From: Elysia chlorotica
Lineage: Eukaryota; Mollusca; Gastropoda; Plakobranchidae
Assembly (NCBI GenBank): GCA_003991915.1
Contig: RQTK01001094.1
Location: 32,111-96,110, forward strand
Length of the DNA: 64,000 bases
Reading direction: 5' to 3'
Shown here: piece after piece, positions 35,940 to 51,261 of the stretch
Layout of the letters: the number at the start of each line of letters is the position of its first letter
How positions within the stretch are numbered: position 1 is the stretch's first letter
Position numbers and translations under genes: made by a program
Notes under the pieces: generated by a model
What the model saw: only the letters and a program-made list of their open reading frames with translations
Database searches by the model: none
What the model was told of the DNA's origin: nothing

Positions 35940-37051
35940 CTGTCCCCTCAGAAAGTTGTGAATGAAAGTGACAAAAGTTGCAAAAAGTTGCAGCCAAAGT
36001 TAGCAAAAGTTGCGGCATAATTTTTACTTTAAGAATCAATTAAAAAAAAAATAACAAAAAAACTAATACAAAGTAAACAATTTTATAATTGCTAGTGAAA
36101 TTCTTTCGCTTTCTAATGCTAATACATTTGTGTTGTGGTTAACAATTATAAATTAAGTCTCATCACTAAACAGTTGCAAAAAGTACATGATCAAGATACC
36201 GGTGCATGTAATTAAAAGAACATGGATGGAGAAGAGAAAGACTCAAAGAGAGAGAGAAAAAGTCAGAGAGGAACAAAGACAGACATTGAGAGAAAGAGGA
36301 GTGTGTGTGTGAGAAGTCAAGTCAGACATTCAAAACGTTTTTGACAGTTTATGATTGGAAGATTGCTTTAATCAATTAATAATCAAAATATTTATGTAAC
36401 AGACGGCCTATTACTTAATGAAAATTGATAGAAATATTCAGAGAGACTGAGACAGTCACAAAGGCGAATAGGCAGGCACAGAGATTTTCAATAATCAAGG
36501 AGAACCAATTAAGAGTAAGATCTTTACTAGTTTGGGCAGACACATACGTTTTATAATAGAAATCAAGTTTCTGTGCACATGCTACAATTATTTTGGTCTT
36601 GCCCATTAAGTCATCCTCATTCCAATCATATCCCCCTCTTTTGATTGACCATTGCCTTTCTTTAAACCCAAATATAATGAATGTTTTCATTTTTGTTCTA
36701 ATGGAATGAAGACAGTGAAACTGGTCATTTAAAGGAGTATCAATATTCACTGGTCTGATACCTATCCAAAGGAATTTTTCTTTAAGATTGAAAGGCTGAT
36801 ATAATTTAACATATTATTTTAACATTATGTTTTGGTGTAGCTACAAACTTTCTACAGCTGTCACTGTACCTTTTTGTCTGCATATATGTGAAAAATACCC
36901 AGGAAGCTATTGTATTTTCAGAAAAGTTGATAAATTTTTGTGAAAAATTGTCAAAATTGTAACAAATTGCAACACCAACAAAAGGTGCGATTTGGCCAAA
37001 AATTGCAAACAAAAAGTTGCAAGTTGCTATCACAACTTTCTGCGTTGACAG
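35940..37051. mobile_element. TIR element, copy 2 (non-autonomous DNA transposon)
   Basis: The left end reads CTGTCCCCTCAGAAAGTTGTGA. The right end, reverse-complemented, reads CTGTCAACGCAGAAAGTTGTGA, so the termini are inverted repeats sharing CTGTC, a 4-base gap and CAGAAAGTTGTGA. Subterminal AAAAGTTGCA repeats are present at both ends. It aligns with 13259-14631 but lacks the nested SINE. No transposase frame is seen. I could not define the target-site duplication, so the superfamily is open. Confidence 0.8.
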
Positions 37052-38150
37052 ATTTAAGGCCTAGCAACCCATCATTAATTGTGTGACGATCTCATGAAAA
37101 GTTACCATAAACAGGACAAAGTTTGAGCTGGATTGGTAAAAAAATTGCTCTATTTTAAAGGAACCTTAAGATTTTCGATAAAAATTTATACCCTTATCTA
37201 TGCATTAATGTGCTTTAATATATCAAGCCATCTCGTTTTGGGTGATTGCTACACAGTTGTTGAAATTGCTCTTTTTTTAATGAGTTTGCTTCTTTATCAC
37301 TTACTACAGTATTAGTGATTGGTCTTTCAATATTTGATAAATGACAATTCATCATACTCTAGAAGCCCTTTTTTTCATACTCTCATAAGATGCATTCTCT
37401 TGCTAATAACATAGCTTGCTCTGTGATAGAATAATAAATGATGCTTCTTTTTGGTGAGGATAAGGTACTTATGAGTTATGTGTACCTGTTTTACTATTTT
37501 TAACAAATTATATCAATCAATTTTAAAAACAGTTATTGAGTTAAATTTATTGATAAAGCCACCATTTGCTTTCCATATTTAAAAAAGAATGCCCATATCA
37601 TTTCAATGAATTTCCGTAACGTTTTATTATGTCAAGAATATTTTTCTACCATGCATGTGTTCAAGATCTTTATCTGTTAGTGCGTAACCTTGCTCCCCCT
37701 TTTTTATGTACATGTGTTAACACATAAAACTTTGTAACTGTAAGTTTAAATTATTCAGTGCATGTTCACATTTTTGTCTTTTTTCCACATAAACTGGAAA
37801 AAAATTTACATCCTAGTTACATAAATTCTGGTGTACTTTGTTGAAGAAGGAATCATCAATTTCATATATCATGTAGGTCTCTGTCAAGACAGAGCTCTTT
37901 CAGAACTTGAAAATTTGGCGATTATCTAAATTTATTTCCTTTTATATATTTGATTAATACACAGTACAGTGTATATGTATAGGTGTACTAGTGTATAGAA
38001 TTATACATGTATCAACCAGTGCCTTCCCTGATTTAAATCTTGTGTCTGTCTTTCTTCTGTAATCAACTGTCGATTTAATCCTTGAAATCTATTACTGTGT
38101 GGAGTAAACCCTTGATGCTAATTTAAATTACCTTTAAAAAAATTTTAAAA

Positions 38151-38697
38151 AAGAAGCGGTATAGATGTACAGTATATCTTTCATTCTTTATGAAATTATT
38201 ATTTTGTATCTGGGTTTAGAACATTCATCATGCCTAGACTTGAGAGTTGTATTGTTATAAATACATTGTATATGTACAAATTCCATACTGGAAACCTGGG
38301 CTACATATAAACATAGGATGTGCTTTTTTTTCTTTTCATTGTGCCTTACAATTACAATTATATTAATTATAGAATGAAATATCTAATAAGTTCGTTTTTT
38401 TTAGCAAATGAACCCATGATTGAAAAAAAGAAGCGGTATAGATGTACAGTATATCTTTCATTCTTTATGAAATTATTATTTTGTATCTGGGTTTAGAACA
38501 TTCATCATGCCTAGACTTGTGAGTTGTATTGTTCTAAATACATTTTATTTGTACAAATTCCATACTGGAAACCTGGGCTACATATAAACATAGGATGTGC
38601 CTTTTTTCTTTTCATTGTGCCTTACAATTACAATTATATTAGTTATAGAATGAAATACCTAATAAGTTTTTTTTTTAGCAAATGAACCCATGATTGA
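38151..38697. repeat. 277-bp tandem duplication
   Basis: 38151-38427 and 38428-38697 match almost base for base (GAAGCGGTATAGATGTACAG to AACCCATGATTGA). A few substitutions and small indels lie in T runs. The high identity implies a recent event. Confidence 0.95.
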
Positions 38698-38719
38698 TAG
38701 GTAAAAAATTTGTTTTGTC

Positions 38720-38840
38720 AGGAGTCCAGGTCTCCCGGCACTGTCTTGTGTCACAGCACATAAAATTGCCATATGTTAGACTAAGTGCCCAATATAGTAA
38801 CATAAAATAGAGTGCTTATTTTGGAACTCAACTCAACTCA
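38720..38840 (+). mobile_element. SINE 3' fragment
   Basis: Plus-oriented body piece (GGCACTGTCTTGTGTCACAG, CACATAAAATTGCC) ending in a repeated AACTC tail. The tRNA head is missing. The remainder of 37052-40937 is AT-rich with no supported gene. Confidence 0.55.
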
Positions 38841-40939
38841 ATGCAGCTACATGGGTATGGATTAAAAAACAAAAATTAAAGCAGATGAGAAGAAATTTAA
38901 GATAGCCATTATTCATTTGCTAGAAAATTTGGATTAATCATTATGCACAAGCTTCTACATAACATATAATGTAAAATGGATGTGAATTTTTATTTTTTAT
39001 TTTTTTATGTGAGTGTTTTTTCAGATGAAACATTTTCATTAGATACTTTTAATTTTTTCAATCAGAAAAAATATCTTTCTGCTGAGGAAATACTTGAAGT
39101 TGAAAGCAATTTGAACAATTTTATTACTCAGACATGTTTCAGTATCTCATTGCGACGCATGCGGTGGGATGAGAATGAATCTACTAAATTAAAAAAGGAG
39201 AAAATACTTCTAGAAAACATGTGCTTTTATTATTTATTATTTACATTTTTATATATATCCTATTAAAGCTAATATCTTAAACTTTCTTGTTCTAGTATTG
39301 TTCTAATCATTTTGTTTAAACTGGTCAGTTTGATCCTTAACATTTACGGGATTGTATAACAACAGGAACAATAGTTATTTACAGTTTGTCATTATGTTTG
39401 CAGTGACTATGATCTGAATAAATGTGTGAAGAAATAATTACTGCTGTTCTTATTTTTTCCTCCATAGTAGTTTCATATTATAAAATTATTATTATTGAAT
39501 GATTTGAAATACATGTAGTGCTCTTTTAACATCTAATACTTTCAAAATAGTACTATGTTATACTGGTAAGGGTCAGGATGACAAAATTGATCAAAAACTC
39601 AATCATTAATAGTTGCAAAATAAAAGCGTGTATTGTAATTTAGAAAATAAATTATAATTTCAAATTCTGTGGTACTGAAAAATGATGTTATCAAATTTCT
39701 GTGATTGAACTGCAGATTTGTGATTTAAGCTGATAACATAATTATATACATGTCCTCAGTAGCATATTTATCACTCACAGTCACACAATTTTGGAACATG
39801 CCAAGTCTCCAGAATAAAAAAACTTTACAAAAGCTGTGCAGCAGTTCATTTATTTTCTTATTCAATTTAATTACAGTATTATCATCCTCCATTTCAAAGC
39901 CAAGGACCAGTCAAAACAATTTAAATTTTAATGAAACAAACAAAAAAGTAACATGAGTATGGCTTATGCCTCTGTTCAATCATACAAAACCAATTAAGAC
40001 TTGTATGCATGAAAAACATTCTACATGTACAGCATATATGAAAAAAAAACAAAAAAACATAAGTATTAAAAAGGATCTACAAAATTTTGTTAATTAATCA
40101 CAAACTTTCCCCCCCCAATTTTGTACATGTATTTCGTCCTTGAACTAAAATGACATATACCTCACTTTTCTTAAGGTTGAGATAGTTAAACAAACAAACA
40201 AACAAAAAAAGACTTATTTCTGTGTTAGAGGTTTAGCTAATTATGTTAAAAGGTATTGCTTCTTAGGTTTGTTAAAAGCAAATCAACACATAACATTTAC
40301 ATTGTCAAAAACCGATTGACACATGTCAATTTACCATGTATAGATACTGATCTAACAAACACATTGATGCTTATGTATCATCACAGTGCTATGATTATGG
40401 AATAAGTCAGACTCATGCCAAAATGCAAGTGATACCATTGTGAAGTTGAAAATGAGATCTGACTAAAGTTTCAGATAAAAATTAGCTAGTAATAATAATA
40501 TCTTGTTACAAACTTGTGTCAAAACCATTATATGGCAAAAAAAAAAAAACAGTTTTTATTGATAATAAACTCAAAAGTAGTGAAAAGGACTCATGTCAAA
40601 ATCACATTGAAGGTGTCCTGCTAACCTGGTGAAAAATTTCACCTCAGCAATAAAATAGTTTTTTTTTTTAGTTTACTTTCAGTTCGAAACAATATGGAAA
40701 GAAGGGCAATTTTTGTAGGCCTGTTCATGTTCATGTGGATGCCCACTCTCACCCTGTGATAATTTTCATCAATCCTAACAGCACTACTGAACAAAATCAA
40801 TTTAGCAAGTGAGTATGAAATTCCTATACTCTCACAGTGCAGAAAAAATAGTACATGTAGTTGCATGACAGATGGCATAACGCTGTAAATTTATATAGTT
40901 GATATGAGGATAAAAGTGTGTAAAAATAACTATTACGTA

Positions 40940-41368
40940 CAGTGGAAACCTCCAAAACGAGTCTGATACTCTGAATGTACCATAAACCGAATTTTGCAAG
41001 AGGATAGTTTATTTTGTGCTCTTAAGTTCCATTAGAAAGGGACTCATAATTCAAAGTCTTTCTGGTTTGATTCTCTTAATTTGAAGCTTCAATCTTACAA
41101 AAGGACTATCTGTCAGTGTCAAGCAGCATCCTATGCTTATTATTGCCAAAAACAATCTTTTAGAAGAAATGAGGCTGGGAGAAGGTTGCTATACATGTAT
41201 AAAGAACACAACCACACTTCCATCAGACGTGCAATTTTGAAATAAGGTAAGCAGCTACCTGTATTTTTTAACACTTTTGTGGTTCAAGTATGTCCCCTTC
41301 TGTAATTTGAATCCTCTTAAATCGAAATTTTGATTCAACACCAAGCAATTCGAATTATGTTTCCACTG
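40940..41368. mobile_element. MITE of Tc1/mariner type (pogo/Tigger-like)
   Basis: The 429-bp element begins CAGTGGAAACCTCC and ends GTTTCCACTG, with a TA dinucleotide on both sides (40938-40939 and 41369-41370). CAGTGGAAAC termini plus TA duplication are typical of pogo/Tigger-derived MITEs. The interior holds AATTCGAATT and TTAAATCGAA type subterminal sequence and no transposase. Confidence 0.85.
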
Positions 41369-41370
41369 TA

Positions 41371-44300
41371 TAGCTCACTAGTCCTTACAAAAATGTGCTA
41401 GTAATGTAATGCCATGAAAATTTATACCTTCATAATTCAAAGGAGAGTTGCTACAAAAGTGTATCAATGGTGAGAGTAAAGTATTAAACAGCATAAAAAT
41501 TAATATTTACAAAATTAAAAATGTAGCTTTGGGCCTTATTAAATTTGTTGGTAAAGTTCATGAAGATCTAAAACAGCATGAGGAAGAAAAACACTTACGT
41601 GAATGTCATGAGCACCACTGCTGGTACATCAATACTAGTATGCTTATAAATCATATATTATAGTGATTAAATACATCAAAACCATGATTTTCAACTTGAA
41701 TACATTTATATTTCACATGTAAATAATACAATATATCTGTACATATATCGACTTTAACTTTAACCATTTAAGTTGGCTTCTCTAGATCTTGATGAAAAGG
41801 ATGCATACAAAAGGGTTATTCATATAATGTTGTTCCAGCAATCTTTTGCCACAAATTACTTTTTAGGCAAAAAAGTATTTCTTAAGGAGTCAGCTGCCAG
41901 GCTAACACAAACTGCTATGCTGTTGAAACTTTATTTGAAATTTATTGTAGTCAAATACCCACAAGTTTGTCTGCAACAGATCAATAAAAAAAAATAAATG
42001 TCATGATAGGTTATGTCCCACCACTCACTAGCCATCATAATTGAATTATAAATAACAATAACTCAGGTTAGAAGATGGCAAACTTTTTTCAAGTATACAA
42101 TATACAAACAAGCAGTGTGGGTAATATAGGAGATAAGTGAAAAAAAAAGCATCAAACTAAAAAAGCAACAGGCACGCACCCAATATTATTATTAATTACT
42201 CTTCTGGAGCTTCAACTCTTGTTATAAAGCCCTGCGACTGACAATGTTGGCATACAGGGCATCCAATTCTTTATTAAGTTTCAAATCAGTTGCTTTGACA
42301 CTGGGTATCTAAAAGCATTAGCAACCGAACTGAGAATCATACTACATGTAATAGGAAATAAACTGTATCCTTTTCATTAAATGATTTTTACTTCTCATCA
42401 ATTTCAGGCTTATTCTATCACCATCATATAAAATTTGTTGGTAAAGAAAATACTACCAAACAATATACAATGGGGGAAAAACATCAGAGAAAGTCTATAA
42501 AGATACTTTTTAAAAGTACTAAAATAAAATTTAAAAAAAATTATATATTTTAAATGTTGCCAGCCCTTAAATACATGTAACAAAAATCAGCTACATAAAA
42601 CAAGCTTAGTCTAATTAACAATAATTATTAAAAAAATGGATCCATAAAATATGTCTCATTTGAATATTATAACTGTCATTACAATATTGATATATTAAGT
42701 TTAACATTTGCATTTGTTTCTTTTTTTTTGTTTTGTTTTTTAATTTTTTTTACTTCTTAAAGTCTGTCTTTCTTTTTTAATTTTAAAAGTTAATATGTAG
42801 AGTGATACGAAATTAAAATATCATGAACTGCGGTACATTTAACAACAAGAATAACTAGAAGAGTTAATTTTCTTCATAAACATGTTAAAACTTAAGCCTA
42901 ATGGAAGAGAGAAAGAGAGGTAAAATGGGACATCTGTCAAATTTTTAAACTGTGAAATTTTGGATTTGTTGTTCTTCTTCAAACATTTAACTCCTGCTTA
43001 AGACTAAAACTCTTTAGATGCATTATTCAAAATAAGTAGTAACATGCTGTAACAACAACAAAAAAGTTTATATATCCAAAATAACAGATATGGTTTAAAA
43101 GCAGTGTCACACAAGCTACCTCTAAAGTAAACAATAACAAAATTTACTTACAAGTTCTTTAAAAAAAAAAAACATTTTAGAATTCCTATTTGTACACAGA
43201 AAAAAAAATCAAAATTATATTTAACAATATCATGACATAATCATGAAGATGCATAAATTACACTTCAACATTCTATTAATCATTTCACATTTTTTTTTAG
43301 CTTTTAAAGACATACACATCCATCTCTACCTCCTTAAAACAGTAGCAGTTGTCCCTGCACATGCCATACATGTACAACAGTTACTCTAGTCTTAGTAGCG
43401 TTTTAATCCTCTTTAAAAAAAAAAAAGGATTTCAACAAAGAACTTTAACTGAAGCCAGCTCTGTTTCTCTGGACATTATTAAATTTTTCTTTTAAACGAT
43501 TTCGTAACCCCATGTTTATTTACAAATTATGAGCTCAAAAAATAATTCAAAACCAGATACAAATTTAGAAGTAGATCATACTAAGACTATATTAGAATAA
43601 AGTTCCCTAGGTTTCTCAAACAACAAAGAATCCTATGGGGGCAAGAGCAGGGTTTCCTCTCTAATACCTCTGCTTGTCAGTTCAGATCATTAACTGACTT
43701 AGCTACTGGTGCGCTAAAAACATTGACCCTAAATAAGTTATGATGTCTCTATTTTCAATAGTACATAGAGTTTATCTTAGACATGTATGAACTTGAAGTT
43801 CTCAATGGATTGGTATTGATTTCACTATTGCATGTCTTAAGTTTACACCAAAAATAAGATCCATGGACCTTCACGTGTGTGTGTTTTGTTTTGTTTTTAT
43901 TGGCGGCACTTAAAAAATTGTAAGAGTTAAATGTGGTCAGAATCACAGTGGTTTTTATAGGGATTCTTCTTTCTTTAAAGCTCTTTTACCTTCAAGTACA
44001 GGATCATTTTTCATATTATATCAATGAAATAAAATTCAAATGAACCTAGGGCACTAGTGTAAGTTTACAACACTTTTAGTCACATGTTATGTTAAGTACC
44101 ATTCAAATTCTACCAGAAAGCTTGGCAACATTATTTTAAATAGGCCTAATATTAACTGACAAATAAAAATGATTTACCCGCACAAAAGAAGGTGTCTAAC
44201 CAATTATGAAAGAGATGATTTATCATTTATAATAATAATATTTATGAAACAAAGATTTGTGAAGTTATTTCCAGCAGCAAATACCAATTGTGCCTATTTC

Positions 44301-44434
44301 ATTTATAAGCAATTTTCTCTTTTAAGTATTTTACAAAAGAAACAATTCATACTGAAAAAAAAAAGCAGAAACACATTTACCAACAATTAAGGTGCGCCGA
44401 ACACAAAATGTTGGGTTCCACACCTAAACTGAAC
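41371..44434. other. AT-rich intergenic stretch
   Basis: Between the MITE and the WDR74 stop codon I see no coding exon, only A/T runs and scattered ACATGTA motifs. Part is probably the WDR74 3' UTR, but no polyadenylation signal stands out. Confidence 0.5.
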
Positions 44435-45721
44435 TCACTCCCGTTTACGCTTTTTCCTGGTTTCATTTGCAGATGAACCTTTTCTTTTAGTCTTTACAAC
44501 ACTCATGGAGTCCCAGAGTTCTTCACTTTCCTCCTCATCATCTCTTTTTTGTGGTTTATTTTTTTCTGAAATACCATCAGCACTTTCTTTTGACTTTTCC
44601 TCATCAATTTTTTGATCAGGTGTCCAAAGAGAAGAGAAAAGAAGACAGTTGACTTGAGATAGCACATAAACTGATGAGCACTTGGTTTGCTTTGGCGCAT
44701 CTACCTTAAAACAATAGATATGCCTGTCAATGCTTGAGGTGGCAAAATATGGCAGTGATGTATGAAATTTTATATCAGTAACACCCCCTTTAATACCTTT
44801 ATAATTTTTTACTACACTTTTCTTGCGCAAGTCTACCAAAAATAGAGAGCCTTTCCCTGTTCCAGCTACTACCTCAAATTCAGATGTTGGGCTCACAGCT
44901 AATGCAGTAATTGGACTTGTTTCCTTTGAATCAATATCCATAACAGGACGCCTTTGTGATGAAGAGGGATCATAGAGACGAATGTGTGCTTTAGCTGTCC
45001 CAGTTACAACTTTGTTACTTTTAGAGAAAAACTCTGCTTTAGTAACCCATATTGGGACTGTTAAGTTCAACCAATCATTTCTAACATTCTTCGCAGTAAA
45101 GACAGGGGTTTTAGGGGCTGAAATATCCCAGATTTTCAGTGGATTGTCCTTGCCACCAGTTAGAATCAACGATGGAAGATATCTGTTGTGGTCCATACAA
45201 AAGAGATCTGTCCCAGCTTCGATGTCTTCAAAAGTACTTTCATCTTGATCTTTCACAGATGTTTCATCTGAGTCAACAGTTTGACATTTTACGAGACCTT
45301 TAGAAAAGGCAGCAAAAAGAAGATTGTTATGGCTTTTAATGTTCCTCATGAATCCAGTTTCATTTGGGAGATCTAATGGTATAGAACACGATTTACCATT
45401 TTTCATAGAGTAGCTAATTATACTGTTATCACGCTGACCAGTTAGGATTTCTGCCTCGTTGTAGTTTTTCCAACACATGCATCTTATTTCACAACTGTGA
45501 CTGCCAGACGGAACATTCTGCAATTCATTTAAATTTGTGTGCGATCTAGAAGAAAGAAAACAACCCTTTAAATATCCTGTAACGCATCCAGAATAGATAT
45601 CAAACGGGTAGTTATGAATAGCGGTAGCGTCTATACTTGGTAAAGTGTATGACTGGATGGTCGAGCTCTGCTCTGATTCCTGAGAGTTGGAACTAGCCAT
45701 GTTGTTGATGGGGGCAGCCAT
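44435..45721 (-). CDS. WDR74: WD repeat-containing protein 74 (Nsa1), intronless
   Basis: An uninterrupted 428-residue ORF matches WDR74, a nucleolar factor in 60S ribosomal subunit maturation that works with the AAA ATPase NVL. The family-specific block is unmistakable: LTGGKDNPLKIWD (187-199), KNVRNDWLNLTVPIW (211-225), RLYDPSSSQRRPV (248-260), VDLRKKSVVKNYKGIKGGV (296-314) and SQVNCLLF (355-362). The N-terminal half supplies the weaker WD blades (EILTGQRDNSI at 91-101). An acidic stretch (DDEEESEELWDS, 394-405) and a lysine/arginine-rich C terminus (KKRKRE), probably a nucleolar signal, close the protein. Length is close to human WDR74. Having no intron is odd beside split neighbours and suggests an old retrocopy or intron loss. 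No poly(A) remnant or flanking duplication is visible, and the frame is intact. Upstream lies a (TTC)n array with an assembly gap. Confidence 0.95.
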   Translation of the reverse strand: MAAPINNMASSNSQESEQSSTIQSYTLPSIDATAIHNYPFDIYSGCVTGYLKGCFLSSRSHTNLNELQNVPSGSHSCEIRCMCWKNYNEAEILTGQRDNSIISYSMKNGKSCSIPLDLPNETGFMRNIKSHNNLLFAAFSKGLVKCQTVDSDETSVKDQDESTFEDIEAGTDLFCMDHNRYLPSLILTGGKDNPLKIWDISAPKTPVFTAKNVRNDWLNLTVPIWVTKAEFFSKSNKVVTGTAKAHIRLYDPSSSQRRPVMDIDSKETSPITALAVSPTSEFEVVAGTGKGSLFLVDLRKKSVVKNYKGIKGGVTDIKFHTSLPYFATSSIDRHIYCFKVDAPKQTKCSSVYVLSQVNCLLFSSLWTPDQKIDEEKSKESADGISEKNKPQKRDDEEESEELWDSMSVVKTKRKGSSANETRKKRKRE

Positions 45722-45845
45722 TAGTTAAACATTCGAAGGGAAAGCACTCTGCTGGGTCTGCTCATATTGCCTATAGGAAACAGTTAGGGTGCCGACAGTC
45801 GAGAAGAATTTTAATTAGTCGCTCCAACAGCTCACGTGAAGCTAT

Positions 45846-45902
45846 CTTCTTCTTCTTCTTCTTCTTCTTCTTCTTCTTCTTCTTCTTCTTCTTCTTCTTC
45901 TT

Positions 45903-45933
<31 letters not shown>

Positions 45934-46216
45934 TTCTTCNNNNNNNNNNNNNNNNNNNNNNNNNNNNNNNNNNNNNNNNNNNNNNNNNNNNNNNNNNNNN
46001 NNNNNNNNNNNNNNNNNNNNNNNNNNNNNNNNNNNNNNNNNNNNNNNNNNNNNNNNNNNNNNNNNNNNNNNNNNNNNNNNNNNNNNNNNNNNNNNNNNNN
46101 NNNNNNNNNNNNNNNNNNNNNNNNNNNNTCTTCTTCTTCTTCTTCTTCTTCTTCTTCTTCTTCTTCTTCTTCTTCTTCTTCTTCTTCTTCTTCTTCTTCT
46201 TCTTCTTCTTCTTCTT
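45846..46216. repeat. TTC trinucleotide microsatellite containing an assembly gap
   Basis: TTC array on both sides of 189 undetermined bases (N, 45940-46128). The true length is unknown. It lies about 125 bp upstream of the WDR74 start codon. Poly-Ser and poly-Leu frames through it are artefacts. Confidence 0.97.
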
Positions 46217-47570
46217 CCTCTACATCCTATGCAAATGTTAAAAGGCAACTATAGTTTCAGTTCTCTTTATTGCTTCACTACTGAGGGAGCAGTTGTTGAT
46301 CGGTGAATTTTTTTTTGTCCTTTTGGACAGCGCCTGTGTCATCGTTGGATTGAATCATCCGGCACAAAAAAGTGTCACCAACAAACATTATTTTGTAATT
46401 TTATTATTGTTGAGACATGTCATTGATATAAAATAGTTATATTAGCAACAGGAGAGCTCCGAGAAAATAAACCAGCTGTACTCCTATTGGCTCTAGTCTA
46501 TTCATTTACACCATCAATAACGACTGTCTGGTATCTATAAACGGTAGATTTAAAATCTGTATGATTCTCTTTGAAATGGAAAAAAAAATCATTTTAGCTT
46601 CACCGGTATTTACTGCACTTCGTCGTCTCTATAACCGTCTTCCGAGGGTTTTTGAAGGTATTGCATGGTTGTATCATCGGCAAATTCGATAAGACGAGTA
46701 TTAAATTTGTCAAGCGTACTGTAATTAGTGATGTGCATTGAATATAGAACTGTAGATTAAATACTGCCCGGGTTTTCCGTGTGCGTCATGCATACGGTCT
46801 AATAACAATTTGATTTCGACAGTCGGCCTTGTCTGATAATAATATTATTCTTTCTGAAAAAAATATTAAAGATAACAGAGGTCAAAGCTACATGTCTAAA
46901 ATCATAGAAGGCCAATTGCCGGTTGTTGGTGTTACTTTTTTAAACATAACTTTCCTTCCCTGGAAATGACTAAACCGACACCTTCTAGACATTAATTTGA
47001 TTAAAATTAATAACATCTTACCGTTTAACTTTTACTTCTGATCAGAGCTAAGAGGTTTGGTAAGGATTCCTGTTCAAATAATTTTATAGTTTGGTGAGAT
47101 TGACAAAAATCGTCACGTAGCCTGTCCATTTTTCTCTTCTTGTAAAGTAAGGATTCCTATGATGCAATAAAGACATTTTGTTCATTCTTCCCAACTACAC
47201 GAATGTCTCCATATTCTTCTTCTTATTTTTTTCTGTTCCATTTCGACAGGATTTGTATCTGCTTAGCAAATTTCTCCAAATTAAATTCTCTTTCCTTAAC
47301 GAGAGCATTTGCCGTTGCTGTCGTTATTCTAAGACTGTTATGACTAGGTGCGTTGTAACATGCGGTAAATGAGCATAAAGCTAAGCAATACTCCGCGATA
47401 AGCCACGTCATTGCAAACTCCCGGCGCCTACAGGCAGGGAACTCGGAGAGTTTGGCATGGAAATCAGGTGCATTCGTTGTGTTACTTAGGTGACAGTAAG
47501 AGTTGACCATTCACGCAAAGTGTCTTCAAGCAGTCCCTTTTTGATTAAAGCAAATTGTCCTCTCTGTCCC
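46217..47570. other. Intergenic stretch upstream of WDR74
   Basis: No exon recognised. It is somewhat more mixed in composition than its surroundings. It probably contains distal promoter sequence of WDR74, but no specific site can be named. Confidence 0.4.
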
Positions 47571-47572
47571 CC

Positions 47573-47573
<1 letters not shown>

Positions 47574-47631
<58 letters not shown>

Positions 47632-47665
47632 CCTCTCTCTATCTACCTTTCTCTCTTTCTCTCTC
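47574..47665. repeat. TC microsatellite
   Basis: About 25 CT units with interrupted CT-rich sequence after them. Confidence 0.95.
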
Positions 47666-47671
47666 TTCTCG

Positions 47672-47885
47672 AGGGGGTAGACTGTGGTGGTGGTCCAAAG
47701 GTACAGTTCACGGCCTCTGATAAGAGAGCCATGGGTTAAAACCCCACTCCAACTCGTAGGTTTTTTCCTCACTAGCTGGATCGGTGTCAGTAGAATTTGA
47801 CCGGTTAAAAAACTATCCCTTTCTGAGATCGTTTTCTCTTACCAAAGTTCACTAGTATTTGCAAATCTGATGACTGGTGTGAATG
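47672..47885 (+). mobile_element. Diverged SINE copy
   Basis: Plus orientation: tRNA-like head with box B equivalent GGGTTAAAACCCC, followed by CTAGCTGGATCGGTGTCAGTA and GACCGGTTA, which match the CCAACCGG and GACACC body blocks of the family. Confidence 0.55.
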
Positions 47886-48297
47886 CTGCTACCCTAATCT
47901 TCTACTTCTCTGAAATAGCGAACTGAAGGCTCACAACTATAATGTCCAGGACAATAAAATGAAAAAAAAAAAAAATTAAAATTGAACATACAACATACAA
48001 ATCAAGCAACCTTTTAACGCAAAAATTCATAGCAGATAACTAATTATTTGCACGTTTGCTGGCTGTCAGTCTCATTGTCTTTTCCTCACAATAGAACCTG
48101 CACCCTCTAAGAACCCACTTTCTTGCCTCACGAGGGGCAGATTCTTAATCGGAGACCATTGCTAGTACCACTGATATGGAGAAAAACGAAAACAATTTGG
48201 CAACTGGGGACACTCTAAAATAACAGAATTTTAGTAATGGTACATAGGCTAAACGGTTCCACCTTTTTGTTTATATCAGACCAATGCAATATTACTT

Positions 48298-48479
<182 letters not shown>

Positions 48480-48789
48480 TCATTAGGCCCTACTACATTA
48501 TGTACTAACAACTTCTGCTACCAAGGACCTATTATATCAACCGCTGTTATATTTCGACACTACCTATTGCAATAATACCTATTTGTTTCTAAAATGTTGT
48601 TTATTATTACTGTGTAAAATGATGGTGTCGATGTTTATCACTGCCATTGAATCAAACTTATTATTGGAAAAATACCATGTTGACTTTGGCGATATAAATT
48701 TTGATCAATCAAATACTTTGCAGTCAAAAGTGATGAACTGAAAACAACTTTTTAAATTTTGACTTCAGTGCTCTTTCTCACTCTGGTAA

Positions 48790-51261
<2,472 letters not shown>

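Noticed and set aside
37600..38000. Frequent ACATGTA/TACATGTA palindromes here and across the window
   Set aside because: They are scattered genome-wide in this sequence and do not form a local structure; likely background composition.
38976..39266. 96-codon plus-strand frame with an acceptor-like TTTTTTTCAG and a stretch containing KKYLSAEEILEVESNLNNF
   Set aside because: It looks slightly protein-like, but no donor, partner exon or family was found, and it lies in T-rich sequence. It could be revisited with transcript data.
41448..41997. Two plus-strand frames of 71 and 74 codons
   Set aside because: AT-rich random frames without domain similarity or splice logic.
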